Shown: positions 41,601-53,200, numbered from the stretch's first letter. The stretch is 64,000 nucleotides of DNA from Cyanophora paradoxa (GCA_004431415.1 QPMI01000113.1:186001-250000); one strand, 5' to 3'. Translations and numbers: made by a program. Notes: generated from the sequence alone by a model not told the origin.

Positions 41601-41850
41601 TGAGCGCCCCGGGGCGCCCGCGAGCTCGAGGCCGGGCGGCGTGCAGCCCGCGCCGCGCGCCGAGCGGGGCGCACCGACGTTGGCGGTCATGGCCCCGTCC
41701 TCCTTGAAGCCCCGCTTGCCCCCGCTGCGACCGCAGCTGAGCCGTTGGCCACGCGGCACCCCGCGGCGGGCGGCCTACTGGAAGTCGGCGCCAGCCTGAG
41801 GAACCAGCCCGGGACCGATGTGGGATGCCGAGGAAGCATGGTGGAGGACC
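38630..41850 (-). CDS. EF-hand calcium-binding protein, copy C
   Basis: This is the ortholog of 7,617-10,805 with the same exon order: MTANV (ATG at 41,690), DHIVFDGAAF, DAEVKRYLELLV, QFLKYDANRDG | VVSAEELAKVL, DADGSGSIDYMEF, degenerate pair, DGDGDGFLTEEEF, NYAEFMRYMDE, and the FLRYLREERRL tail. The exons are well conserved while the introns differ, which supports selection on the protein. GAG-CTC-GAG at 41,622-41,630 replaces GAG of copy A within the first intron. Frame disruptions at 38.7-40.6 kb are one-base losses in G/C runs and are probably consensus errors. Confidence 0.6.
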
Positions 41851-42304
41851 TTGGGGGCGGGCGGCGTGCTCCCTCGCGACCCCGACCTCTGCGCGGAGAG
41901 TGAGTCGCGGCGGGCTAGCTAGCAATGAAAGCTGGACTCTTAGCTAAGGATATGAGCGGGGCGTATAGGGGCCGAGGCTCGGGGAAGCCGGCCCGATCGG
42001 TGCCCGGAGCACGAGGCGGCAGCCGTTTCCACACGTTGTTGCGTATCCCACGCACAGATAAATTCGTTTTCTCGCCTCCAGGAGGCCGCGTTCGACCTGT
42101 CATCGCTCTGTTGCTCTGTTCTTAGATTGCTCTGTGACTGTAACCCCCTGGGCAGGCATTCGTGTACCCAGCCTTCGTCGTGGCTTAGTCTGCGCGTTAG
42201 GATAGAGGCAAGGTAACTAGGTCCCTCGCGGGCGTGGCGTATGCGCTCGGCGAGCTACGGATGCTTTAGGTGGCCGTCATCAGCACAGCTTGACACACGG
42301 CCGC

Positions 42305-43557
42305 ATGGCTGCGGAGTCCGCTGAGGTGCCGGAGGAGTGCGCATGGGCAGCGCCATCGTACGACGCGCGGGCAGCGAAGCGCACGAGGCGGACGGAAGGC
42401 CGCGCAATCAGCCTGGCAGCACTGGAGCGCGGGGACCCGGCAGCGCTCGCCAGCCTCTTGCGGGAGCTCGAGCAGCGCTCATTTTCGTCGCTGGAGCTCG
42501 AGCCGGCCGATCAGCAGGCATTGATCGATACGGAAGAAGCGGCGTTCGCGTTCTTCCGCGGTGCGTCGCGCGAGGAGAAGGAAGCGGTGCGCGTCCTCTT
42601 CCAGGACTCGCCGGAGGGCAAAGCGCTCGTGGGGTGTGCACGCGTCACATTGCTCGCACCGCTAGCGCCCGCGTACCGCTGCTCACGTGTGCGTTCCCGG
42701 GCAGGTACAACAGTGTGAGGGGAGTTAAGGAGCTCTTTCGCGTGAGGAGGCACGCCCCCGGCGAGACGCACCCGTGGCCGAACGCCGTGTTGCGGGAGCG
42801 AGCCTCGCTCGCCTTCGCTGTGATGGACCGCGCCGTCGCGGTCTGCCTGGCGGCTTGCTTCGCCGCCCTTGGATTTGATTTGGGGCACCTTCTCTCCGAG
42901 TGTGGCGACCCCGACCCGCCGCGCTCCTTCGCCGCCTCCCCGTTCGACCTCTTCCTGTACTCGAACGCCCCCGGGGCCCCGCCCGACGCCCCCAACTGCC
43001 ACGGTGCCCGCCCGCCCCGTCGCCCTCCGCACCCGTCCCAACGGGGTCGGCGGGGGTCGCAGAGCACACAGACCCTGGGTGCGCAGGGTCCTCTTGCGGG
43101 GCCGTGGCGAGCGCGCGCGTTGAGCGCACGCGAGCGCAGCTTCTTCACGGCCTCGTGGAGCCGCACGCCCGGCCTCGCCTGCCTGGACCTCGGCCCTGAC
43201 CCGCCGGCCTGGCGCCCCGCGGCGGCCCCGGGCCGCCTCGCCGTCTTCCCCGACCGCGCCCTGCAGGAGATCTCGGGCGGGCGCTTCCGCGCAGGTGCGG
43301 GCGCTCGCCGGTGTGGGCCTCGGCGGCGGCGCCCTCGCCCCGCAGCGGCCGATCGCGAGCGCCTGGCAGCGGTGCACAGGGTGGAGCGGGAGGAGGGCCG
43401 GCCCCGCCTCGCCCTCGTCTACGAGCTCAGGCCCCGCACCGGCGCGCCCATCGCCCCCTCCGCCCTCCGACCCCGCCCCCCGGGCCCCCCGACCCCAACC
43501 CCGGCCCCGACGCCGCCGGCCGTCGCGGCTGGAGGCGCTGCCGCCGCAGCGCACTAG
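42305..43557 (+). CDS. 2-oxoglutarate/Fe(II) dioxygenase (isopenicillin-N-synthase-like), copy C
   Basis: The only uninterrupted copy. Five exons: 42,305-42,633; 42,705-43,003; 43,063-43,078; 43,140-43,294; 43,370-43,557. All introns run GT...CAG and phases match at every join. The product has an N-terminal helical part (ALASLLRELEQRSFSSLEL, AFFRGASREEKEAV), YNSVRGVKELFRV, then HEHTDPG, the H-x-D iron motif, split across introns 2 and 3. PGLACLDLGPDPPAW and GRLAVFPDRALQEISGGRF follow, then the second iron-binding His in AVHRVEREEG and RLALVYELRPR, where the Arg would bind 2-oxoglutarate. The layout matches the isopenicillin-N-synthase-like oxygenases; the substrate cannot be predicted. The Pro/Ala-rich tail is low complexity. 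It is divergent from the EF-hand gene. Confidence 0.75.
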
Positions 43558-43764
43558 TACTCCAGTGCTGACTTGCAGCTGCCCACGCATGCGCATGTGG
43601 CCAAGTCGTGATCTTGACGCCCAGGCCCGGCCCGCGGCCTACGCCTGCCACCCGCACCGGGCTGTGCCTATATATAGCTAGCTATATAGATCCGACACCC
43701 TATGGCTAGAAACTCGTACATTCGGAACTTTTTTTTCTGCCACGGCCAGGCTTAACTTGCCAAA

Positions 43765-44263
43765 CTTGAAAGTAGGGCTGCGCCCAGTGAGGTCCGCGGG
43801 CTCACTTTGTGAGTGAGCTTTTTGCGTCCCACTCACTCAGTCACTGTAGTGAGCAGGGGGTACGTTTTCGTATACGAGAAAAACGACCTAAAACGACCCA
43901 GATTTCCGAAGTTCGCCGATTTTTCAGGCACTTTCGAATTCGTGCTTTAACTGCGAGCTATTTCCACGGGCTTCTGAAGTGTCAAATTTTGGAGGGGCAT
44001 GCCATGATAGTCAGCATCGCGCGCGGTGCTGCTAGCTACGCATGTAGATCTGACTCAAAGCTTAAGTACCCCCAAATCGTTAGGTGGGGCGCCTGGGTCG
44101 TGATTTTTTGGCGCCAGATACCCCCCACACGGTGCTGGCGGAGGTCCTGCTCACTGGCCTCATACATTTTTCTTTGTACGAGTGAGCCGAAATCCTCACT
44201 CAGTGAGTGGAGTGAGACCCTCGACCCTCCACTGATCTCACTGGACCCAGCCCTACTTGAAAG
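43765..44263. mobile_element. hAT-type miniature element (483 bp) with 8-bp target duplication
   Basis: CTTGAAAG stands at 43,765-43,772 and 44,256-44,263. The element between starts TAGGGCTG and ends CAGCCCTA, with CCAGTGAG just inside each end. TAGGG...CCCTA ends and 8-bp duplications are typical of the hAT superfamily. Many CACTCA/TGAGTG motifs near both ends resemble hAT subterminal binding repeats. A 173-codon frame across it shows no transposase signature, so it is non-autonomous. Confidence 0.85.
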
Positions 44264-44571
44264 TGCAAAATTGGCTTGCTCGCCGCGGCGCGATCGAGCG
44301 CCGCACGCGAGCGCCATCCTGTGCGGCTAAAGCTTATATTAAAAGCTCTCATGCAGCATTAGCTTAAGCTTTCCACCGGCTCGAGCTCGATCGGCGAAAT
44401 TTGATCGGAGGGGGGAGGAAAAGGAGGGGGGGGCGAGCGGACGCGTGACGAAAACGTCGACGTCAGCGAACAGCAGCGAAACAGCCACAGCAACAAGCAG
44501 GAACAGCAACTTCGCGGACTGCAGATCGGCTAGACTCGAGTAGAAGCAAACTCACCATCAAGCCTTCAAGA
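44264..44571. other. Intergenic, no gene seen
   Basis: A short GC-rich then purine-rich stretch (GGGGGGAGGAAAAGGAGG at about 44,409). Nothing else is recognised. Confidence 0.4.
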
Positions 44572-44637
44572 TGGATGTGCGCCTGCCGAGCCGCCCTGAG
44601 CCCCGAGCCCGGTCGACGTCGGGCGTTTGCTGACGCG

Positions 44638-45080
44638 ATGGCCCAGATGCCCATGATGCGCGTAGGTGACGATGAGGGGCACTCGATATTCGCAGCCGAG
44701 AAGAAGCAGCAATTTGAAGCCGCACTGGTCCATTCTGACGCTTGCTTCCGATCGTCCATTCTGACGCTTGCACTGCGATCGCAGCGGGAGCGTCAGGCCG
44801 CCTTGGAGAAGGAAGCTCAGAAGGCTCACGGTAACGCCCACCATGCCCATGTCCCGCAGAATGTGCATTTTCTCACCCGGCTCGTCGCGTCCTGAATGTG
44901 ACACATCGCCGGATATCCCTGCAGGGCGTGCCGCGGGCAGGGGCTAACCCTGGCGTCGGGGGCCCGCGGGAGCTGAGGCCGCGGCGGAGCGTCGACCACG
45001 GCCATGCGCCGCACTCGCCGGCTGGCCCCGAGTGGGCGCGCGTGGAGGAGTCCGCCCTCTTCTTCGGAGCGAACGAGTGA
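44638..45080 (+). CDS. Small hypothetical protein
   Basis: A frame from ATG 44,638 reads MAQMPMMRVGDDEGHS, then a probable helix (AEKKQQFEAALVHSD, SQRERQAALEKEAQKAH), ending at about 44,895. A second segment ending at 45,080 (SVDHGHAPHS...VEESALFFGANE) could be a further exon. An 18-bp direct repeat (GTCCATTCTGACGCTTGC) occurs twice at 44,728-44,772. No family is recognised, and the opposite strand is also open, so this call is weak. Confidence 0.25.
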
Positions 45081-45616
45081 GGGGCGGCGGGGCGCCTCCG
45101 GGACCACGCGCGGACGTCCGCCTGAGTCGCGCGGCGGAGGGTTCGCCGGCCGCGCGCCGGCCGCTCGTGCGTGCAGGGCAGCGGAGGCGGCCGCTTGCTG
45201 GCGTCGTCTCCGACTCCCACTTCTCTTCTCTCTCTCCTCTTTGTCTGCACGGACGTTTGTCCCAGTGCAGCTGCATGTATAGCTTCGATTTCATCCATTA
45301 GCATTTCCCCGAGCTAGTTGCCGAGCACTTATTGCAATTGCTCGCTCGAGCTCCAGCGCTAGCGAACTCGTTTCGATGTCAGCGCCTCAGCGATATCGAT
45401 ATACAGCTCTGTCAGTGTTTTTCGGCCGCAGTGCGGACGACTCCGCGTTCGCGCCGGCGGTGATGTGCAAATAAGTATACGTAGCTCAAGTTTCATTCAT
45501 TCTGATTTCACGTCCGTCCGTACACGTATTGTATTCGCACGAGTATTCCCTTGGCTTTTGGCTGTATCCCCTCTCTAGGCCTGATGTACTTTCCTGATAC
45601 ACTTGCTCGAGCTGGC
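45081..45616. other. Intergenic, 3' side of the kelch gene
   Basis: No gene is supported. The right part (45,290-45,560) is lower in GC and probably holds the 3' end of the kelch transcript. Confidence 0.35.
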
Positions 45617-47980
45617 CTACGCTATCGAGGGGCGCCCCTTGGCGGGGCTGGCGGCCGCGGCCCCCCCCGGCTTGGAGTTCTCGTCGGGTGCCTTGGCGGG
45701 GGCGGGCTCCTCGGCGTGGTGCCTCTTGACGCTCTTCGCGGTGGTCGCCCCCGCCCCCGCCTCCGTCGTCGAGAAGGGCGGGTACGGGAGGAAGAGGCGC
45801 ATGAACTGCCCCCCGCCGGCCCACGCATGAGCGCCGGCGCCGGGCCGGGCCGGGGCGCGCGGGGCGGCCGGCGCACGTCCAGCAGCGTCCCGGCGCCGCC
45901 CGCCAGGGAGGGGTGCACCCCCGCCAGCATGTCTGCCCCGCCCCCTCGGCCCCGGCTCGCTGAAGCGGCGCCAGGGCGCGCACCGCGGAGGGGAGGGAGC
46001 GGGCGGGGAGGGGCACGGCGAGGGCGCCGGCGGAGGCCTGCTCCCCGCGGATCGCGTCGAGGGCGTCCGAGACGAGCCTGCGGGCACGCGCTCGCCCGGC
46101 GGCGGCCGGGGCGAGGCCGGCCCGCGCGCACCCGGCGACGGCGGCGGAGAGGTGGCCGGGGCCGGGGGCGGCGGGGCCCGAGGTGGCCCCCGCGAGGGAG
46201 GCCAGCACATAGGCCTCCCCGCTCACGAAGATCGCCGCGCCCTCCTCCCGGGCTGCCCGCCCCGCCCCCGCCGTGGGCACCCGGGCGGAGGCGGGGGCGC
46301 GGCGGGGGCGGGGCCGGCGCACGGCCCAGGAGACGCCGCCGAAGATGACGAGCTTGTCGCCGACGGCGGCGGAGGCGTGCATGAGCAGCGCCGGGGGCGC
46401 GAACTCGGGCGAGAGCGCCCGCGGCCGGTGCCACTCCATCGTCCCTGCCCCGCCCCCGGGGGGTCGGTGCTGGGGGCGGGGGGCGGGGGCGCAAGGGGCG
46501 GCGGGGGCGGGGACCGGTGTCGAGGACGTGGAGGTCGGCGAGGATGTCGGTGTTGCGGCCGCCGTAGACCGCCACGCGGTGCCCCGCGGCGGCGGCGCTG
46601 TGCATGGCCCGCATGGGCGGCGGGTCGCCGAGGGTGGCGGCGCCGACGGCGAGGGGCCGGCGCGGGGGCCGGAACTCGAGGAAGGCGGTCTCCATGGGGG
46701 AGGCCGGCGTCGCGGGGCCGCCCCCGCCCGTCACGAAGACCAGCTCCCCGTCCGTCGTCGCCGCCGCGCACCCCTGCAGCTGCTGCCCGCACCGCTCCAG
46801 GCCCTCCACGTCGAGCCGCCGCCAGCTCAGCTCCTCCCCGATGTCGAGCGCCCAGGCGTCCGCGACGGGGCGCCCCGCGCGGTTGAGGCCGCCGAGGACC
46901 ACGAGGCTCGCCCCGTAGTACGCCGCCGCCGTGCTCTCGCGGGGCGCCCACGAGGGGCGTGCTGCAGCCCGCTCGCCCCGAGCCGGCGGGGGCCAGCGGG
47001 GGCGCCCCGGCGAGGGGGCCGGCGGCGGCGGGCGGCAGGGGCCTGGGGGCGCCCTTGGGGAGGAGGATGACGGCGGTGTGGCCCATGCGGGGCTCGGGGG
47101 CCCCCGCGGGGGCGTCGACGAGGGGCTTGAGCCAGGCGCGCATCTCCGTGTCGTAGATGTACACGTCGTTGAAGAGCTCGCGCCCGTTCGTCCCCCCGAA
47201 GACGTACAGGCGCGGGCCGAGGGCGCACAGGGAGTGGCCCCAGCGCCCCCGCGGGCGCTCGCCGCGGGCGGGGGGCCGGGACCAGGTGGCGGTCAGGCTC
47301 GCGCTGCGGGCCCCGTGGGCGGCCATCGCCAGCTCGACCACGTCCAGGTCCTCCACCGCCGCCCCGTCCTCGTCCAGCCCGCCTGCCCCCGCCCCGCCCC
47401 CGCCCCCGCCCCTCAGCAGGGGCCCCGCAGCGCCGCCCCCCGCCGCCCGGCCCGCACCGAACATGTAGACCTTGCCGCGGCACGTCGCCATCGCGTGCGC
47501 AAAGCGGCTGCCCCCCGCGCAGCCCGGTGAGCCGAGGCAGGGGCGGGGGCGGGGGCGGCTTGCACCCGGCCGGTTCTGTCCCTACCGACTGCAGGGCGCG
47601 GTGCGTCGGCGTCAGGCCACGGATGCAAGCAGGCGCGCCGGGGCCGCGCGGCGGACCTCGAGGGGCATCCACCGGAGCTGCGACCCGCGGACCTCGCGCG
47701 CCGGCGGCACATCCTCGTGCACGGTCCCCGAAGGGTAGATCCGTACGCGGGAGGTGAAGTTGGGCTGGCCCACGGGGTCCACCCCGGGATCAAACGTGCT
47801 GCGCCGGCGGCGTAAGCAATTCTTTAGGGCGGCCAGCTGCAGCACGCGTTCGGAAGAGCGGACGAGCGGGACCGCTCGCACCGCGTGGGAGCGCCTCGCC
47901 GAGGAATCCCGACGTGATAAGGCGATGGATGAGCTGGAGGCAGCTCCGCCATGCAACCGCACCGCGGCCAGCGCCGGCAC
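45617..47980 (-). CDS. Kelch-repeat protein
   Basis: Minus-strand, multi-exon. An N-terminal exon (ATG about 47,980; QPNFTSRVRIYPSGTVHED) joins through an intron to RFAHAMATCRGKVYMFGAG (about 47,500). Successive kelch-type blades follow: GRWGHSLCALGPRLYVFGG with LFNDVYIYDTEMRAW; EPRMGHTAVIL; ASLVVLGGLNRAG with ADAWALDI; CAAATTDGELVFVTGGGG; RAMHSAAAAGHRVAVYGG with ADLHVLDT; and LLMHASAAVGDKLVIFGG. These GG...W/Y patterns form a beta-propeller, usually a protein-binding platform. The tail (MRLFLPYPPFS, SVKRHHAEEPAPAK) is charged, ending at 45,617. Introns begin GTGCGC and end CAG. The partner is unknown. It is divergent from the F-box gene 200 bp away. Confidence 0.7.
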
Positions 47981-48181
47981 TCGGCGCCCGGATCAAATCA
48001 GTGAGCGCGAACAGATGTCCTGAAGTCGTAGATAGCACTAGATGCACGCCTACGCTTAGCTATGGCGTGGCACGGTTGCCCAAACGTCGGCAGTTGGCCA
48101 GGCATCTACGTACCCCCGCTTTTAATCGCTAAGCGCTACCGTGCAGCGCAGCGCAGCTCAGCAAAGATCGACAGCGCATGC
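47981..48181. promoter_or_regulatory. Divergent intergenic region, kelch / F-box
   Basis: About 200 bp lie between the two start codons, so the genes probably share a bidirectional promoter. No specific element is recognised. Confidence 0.35.
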
Positions 48182-49424
48182 ATGGACGGAGGCGGCGCGC
48201 CAGACGGAGGCACGGTACCAGCGGAGCACGTGGCGCTGCCGGACGAGCTTCTTCTCCTGATCTTCTCATCGCTACCGCTGGCTGACAAGAGGAGGTTCGC
48301 TAACGTGTGCAGAGCTTGGCGACGGTTCCGGCCTGTGCGCCACCTTGCCGGCGCCCGGCACAAAGCGCCGCGGCCGCGGCCTCGGCTGACGGTCGCCGCG
48401 CGCGCAGGCCGACATCGTCGTTGATGAACGGGGCCCTCCGCATGGCTATCGGAGCATCTCTGAAGCGATCGAACGAGCCGGCGACGATGAGATCGTCCGG
48501 GTGCGAGCTGGCCGGTTCGTAGTCGGGCTGGGCTGATGGGACGCCTTATTGACATTGGGCTGATGCTGATGGGCTGATGGTAGGTACGAAGAGACGCTGC
48601 ACTTGAGCAAGAGAATACACATCGTCGGGGAGCCGGGCGCGGTGCTGGCGAGCGGGTCGAAGAGCCGCTCTAAGGCGCTCGCGCTCCTGTGCGCACACGC
48701 CCTCCCGGGGGTCCCCTCGGAGCGCCCCGCGCGCGGCCCCCGCTCACCGGCCGTAAAAATTTCAAAATTTCGCTTGCAGGATATGCGGAGGACCGGCGGA
48801 GGCGTCGCCGAGCGTGCACGGGCTGCGGATCTGCGCGGAGGGCGAGCAGCCCGGAGTGTTCATTTACGGGGGCAGCCAGGCCCGCATCGAGCGCTGCGAT
48901 AGTCCGCCCCCCGCCCCCCGCCGCGCCCCCGGCGCAGCCTGACGCCCTTGTCGCAGTCTCGGCGACGTCGGTGGGCGTGGTGGTGATGGGGGCGGGGACG
49001 GGCCCGGGGGTGCGCGGCTGCGCGATCCACGGCTGCCGCACGGCGGTGCTGTTCGTGAAGGGCGCGGACGGGGTGATGGAGGGGAACGAGCTGCACGGCA
49101 ACGTGGACGGGGTGACCATCGGCCCCCGCTGCTCGCCCCTGCTCCTCCGCAACCGCCTACGGGACCAGCGCGTGCGCCCTCCCGCCCCCGCGCCCCCTAC
49201 CGGATTGACGCGGGGCGGGCCAGACGGGGGTCTTCGCGCTGCGCGGGGCCGGGGGGCGGCTGGAGGGGAACGTCTTCGCGGGCCGGGGCCGGCGCCTGGA
49301 GCTCGAGCCCGGGGCGCGCTGCGTCGTGCGGGAGGCGGAGCTAGGCGAGCCGGCGCCGCCCGGCCTCGTCACCCTCCTCGCCTCCTGGCTCGCCCGCCGC
49401 CTCGCCGCCTGGTACCGCCCCTGA
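48182..49424 (+). CDS. F-box and right-handed beta-helix protein
   Basis: The N-terminus carries an F-box (LPDELLLLIFSSLPLADKRR, then FANVCRAWRRF), the motif that binds Skp1 in SCF ubiquitin ligases. An intron (about 48,337-48,410) leads to ADIVVDERGPPHGYRSISEA and, after another intron, ETLHLSKRIHIVGEPGAVL. Repeated beta-helix rungs follow: LRICAEGEQPGVFIYGGSQ, GVVVMGAGTGPGVRGCAIHG, GVMEGNELHGNVDGVTIG, GVFALRGAGGRLEGNVFAG. It ends in ASWLARRLAAWYRP at 49,424. This F-box plus beta-helix architecture resembles FBXO11-like proteins, so a substrate-recognition role in ubiquitination is a fair inference. Exon limits near 48,640-48,950 are uncertain. Confidence 0.65.
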
Positions 49425-50289
49425 CACCCTTCTCTCCATCTCTCCCGGGCTCCCCCCGAGGCCTATCATCTATCATATGCACAGTATGTTAAATTGCATT
49501 GCAATTCAATGATTGGATACCGATATCGGATCATTTAAGCTTGCAATCGGTATACTACTAGGCTATGATGCACACGTACGTGCGAGCCGCTGAGCTAGCG
49601 CTGCAGTACTAGTGCACGTGCCATATGATCATGATCATGAGCACTTCCCGGGTCCGACGGGATCCCCGCCCGCCGGGCCGCGGCCGGGCTTTGATTCAAC
49701 TTGTTAAATCTGAGTGTCCGGGTCCGACGATCTGCTCATGAGATCATGAGAGTGTCTGCAGCTAGGGCTGTGCCCATCCCTTCCGATGTGCCACGGTGGA
49801 ATGCCGGTGAAGGTGTGCGCTGCGCATTTAGTTTGTTGTTGAGGTAACTTGTAAGCCTAATAGATATCTGCATGTAGACATAACTAGTAGTAAACGCTCC
49901 GAGGGTCAGTGAAGCCTTCAAGGCTTAAGCTTGGAAGCTCACTGGCCCTAATACTGATACAAGATTCGGCAGGTGGAAAGAGGAGACAAATTAAAGGAGG
50001 GGAAAGAGGTCGACTCCTGCACTGGCGGCGCGCAATCACGCAAAAGACACAAGGTGCTAAAGTACCAGGCGCAGAACATATACATACGAAGAGAGGGGAA
50101 AGCAAAAGCAACAATGTGCGCGTCAACTAGAGTTAATTTAATTTGATAAAACTACCCTGGAGAACGATACTAATATACTGTAGAAATACGTGCGTGGCCC
50201 TACCTGGGGGGGCAAATAGAACGCTTACCTAATAATCACTAACACTCTACAGCCGAGGGGGAATAATGAAACGGGGGGCGGGCTGGAGC
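49425..50289. other. Intergenic region, lower GC
   Basis: No gene is supported. A (TGA-TCA)n palindromic chain lies at 49,626-49,640, and TAGGGCTGTGCCCATCC at 49,763 resembles a hAT terminal sequence, but no partner end was found. The stretch probably holds the 3' ends of the two convergent genes beside it (F-box +, ATPase -). Confidence 0.4.
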
Positions 50290-53200
50290 TCAACAGTCGG
50301 CGTGCTGGGGCCCCGGGTGGACGCGGGAGCTCTTGCGGGCGGTGGAGCCGGCCACGGACCCGCAGCCGCTCCGGTCGTGGAGGGCCTGCGGGCGAGGCGC
50401 GTGAGGCGGGGCGGGGGGAAGCAGAGGGCCGCGCTGGGATCGGGGGGGCGGGCGGGGACCTGGGAGATCCAGCCCATGGGGAAGCCGGCGAGGGCGACGA
50501 CGCAGCAGCCGACCCACTGGTGGATGTTGAGGGGGTGCGTCCCCACGAAGTCGTACCCCACCTGGCGACGCGCGGGGGGGTCAGCGAGGGGGCGCCGGCG
50601 CGCGGCGGCCGGCGCTCGGGGGCGCGGGGACCTGGACGAGGAGGATCTGGACGGCGAAAATGACGACCATGATGGGCACGAAGAACGGGTTCCGCCAGAC
50701 TGCGCCCCGCCCCGTCAGCCCCGCCCCCTCCCAAGCCGAGGCGCGGCCGGCGCGGCGCGGCGCGGGGGCGCACTGTTGGAGAAGAGGTTCCAGCGGAAGC
50801 GGAGGTGGCGCCCGTTGGTCTCGTTGACGATCTGCATGAGGATGTTGACGTTGAAGATGATGGTGTTGATGCCGACGACGTCCTTGCGGTCGATGCCGAA
50901 GTAGGTGTAGCCGTGGTAGAGGATGAAGACGAGGACGAAGAACTGCCAGGCGGCCTGGGAGAAGATGTAGCAGAGCATGCCCTTGGTGAGCACGGGGTCC
51001 GTCTTGCGCCCCGGCTTCCGCTCCAGCACGTCGTCCTCCGGCATGTCCGTCGCGATCGCCAGCGCCCCCAGCGCTGCGGGGGGGCGCGGGTGAGCGGCGG
51101 GCGCCGGGGGGGCGGCGCTGGGTGCGGCGGCGGCGCACTGTCCATGATGAGGTTGATCCAGAGGAGCATGACGGCGTTGAGGGGCGTCCCCTTGTTCGTC
51201 GCCGCCCCCAGCAGCGTGATCAGGCACGAGACCACGTTGATCGCGAACTGGAACTGCAGGAACTTGCGGATGCAGTCGTACACGTTGCGGCCCCAGCGGA
51301 TCGCCGACACCACCGACGCGAAGTTGTCTGCGCGCCGCGCCCCGGCCCCCGGTCAGCGGGTGCGTCGCGGGCGCGGGCGCTGGGCGCGGGCGGGGCGGAC
51401 CGTCGAGGAGGACGATGTCGCAGGCGTTCTTGGCGATGTCGGTGCCGGAGATGCCCATCGCGAACCCGATGTCCGCCTCCTTCAGCGCCGGCGCGTCGTT
51501 CGTCCCTGAGGAGCGCCCCGCCGCCTCAGGGGGGCGGCCCGGGCACGGGCGGGGCGTGGCGGGGTGGGGCGGAGCGGGCGGACCGTCGCCGGTGACGGCG
51601 ACGACCTCGCCCATGCGCTTGAGGGCCTTGACGAGGATGTACTTGTCGGCGGGGCTCGAGCGCGCCAGCACCTGCAGCTTGGGGATGACCTTGTCCCGCT
51701 CCTCCTCCGACATCGCCCGGAACTCGGGGCCCTCCATCGCCAGGCCGCCGGGAAGCAGGATGCCGCACTCCTGCGCGCCCCCCGGCTCAGACCCCGGGGC
51801 GATCGCGAGCGCGGGGGCCGGGGGCGCGCGCCTGGCTGATCTTGCGGGCGGTGAGGATGTTGTCGCCGGTGACCATGCGGACGACGAGGCCGGCGCGCTG
51901 GCAGGCCCGCACGGCCGGGGGCACCTCGGCGCGGACGGGGTCCTTGATGCCGACGATGGCGACGAGGGTGAGGTCCCGCTCGACGGCCTCGGGGGCCGTG
52001 CCCTCGGCCACGGGGCCCTCGAGGTCCCGGTACGCGATCCCGATCGTCCGCAGGCCCTCCGACGCGAACTCTGCCGCCCCCGCTCAGCCCCTGCCCCGCC
52101 CCGCCCCACAACTCCCCTCCCGCCGGCGGCGCACCGGTGATGGCGTCGGCGTACTCCTTCTGGCGGGCGGCGTCGAGCAGCTCGCGCTCGCCCTCGGCCG
52201 TCAGGAAGGAGCCGCAGAGCCCGAGGACGATCTCCGAGGCGCCCTTGACGTGCAGCCGCGGGCCCCGCTCCGCCTCGATCGCCCTGCGCGGGGCGTCGAA
52301 CCGGCCCGCTGCGCGGGGCGGGCGCGGGGCCGGCGCACGTGGACATGCGCTTGCGGTCGGAGGAGAAGGCGCAGTTCCACTGGACGGGGCGGCGGGCGCG
52401 GGTCTGCTTGTAGTCGGTGCCGATCTTCTGGGCGAAGACGAGGAGGGCGCCCTCGGTCTTGGAGCCGACGAAGAGGAGCTGCCCGGGCTTCTGCGGGTCC
52501 TCCTCGATGAAGCACGTCGAGTTGGTGGCGATGCCCTCCCCCAGCAGCTTCGCCAGGCCCCCGTCGATCCCCCGCATCGCCTCCGAGAGGTCCGCCGCCT
52601 GCCCCGCCCCCCGCCTCAGCCGCCGCCCCCGGAGGAGACGCGCAGCGGGGGGGCGGGCGGGGGGCACCTGGAGGCCCTCGAGCCTGCGGCCGGCAAGGAG
52701 GGCGCGCACGACCGTCATCCGGTTCTCGGTCAGCGTCCCCGTCTTGTCCGAGCAGATGCACGTCGCCTGGCCCATCGTCTCCGAGGCGTGCAGGTTCCGT
52801 ACGAAGTTGTTCAGCTTGAGGAGGTGCGTCATGCCGTGGGCGAGGGAGAGGGTCGTCGCCAGCGGCAGGCCGTCCGGCACGGCGACGAGCAGCAGCGTGA
52901 TGCACACCACGATGTTGTCCACCAGCTGCCGCCCCCCAGGTCAGCGGGGCGCCCATGCCCCGCGCGCTCCGCATCTGCCACGCCCCCCGCCGCCGCGCAC
53001 CATGACGAGGCTGCCCCTCTTGTTGACGATCTCGCCGTAGCCGTTGTCGCCGCGGAAGTTGGAGCCCTGCCAGCCGTACATGACCGTGTCGCGGATCCAC
53101 CAGCCGGAGAGCGCGATGAAGGTGAGGACGGAGACGAGGGTGCCGATCTTGGAGACCTTGACCGCCATCCCGGAGAGCTGCTCCTGCAGCGGCGTCTCCT

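Noticed and set aside
43809-44330. 173-codon open frame as a gene
   Set aside because: It lies almost wholly inside the miniature hAT element and has no transposase features.
49763-49779. Second hAT element starting TAGGGCTGTGCC
   Set aside because: No matching end or 8-bp duplication was found within the next kilobase.
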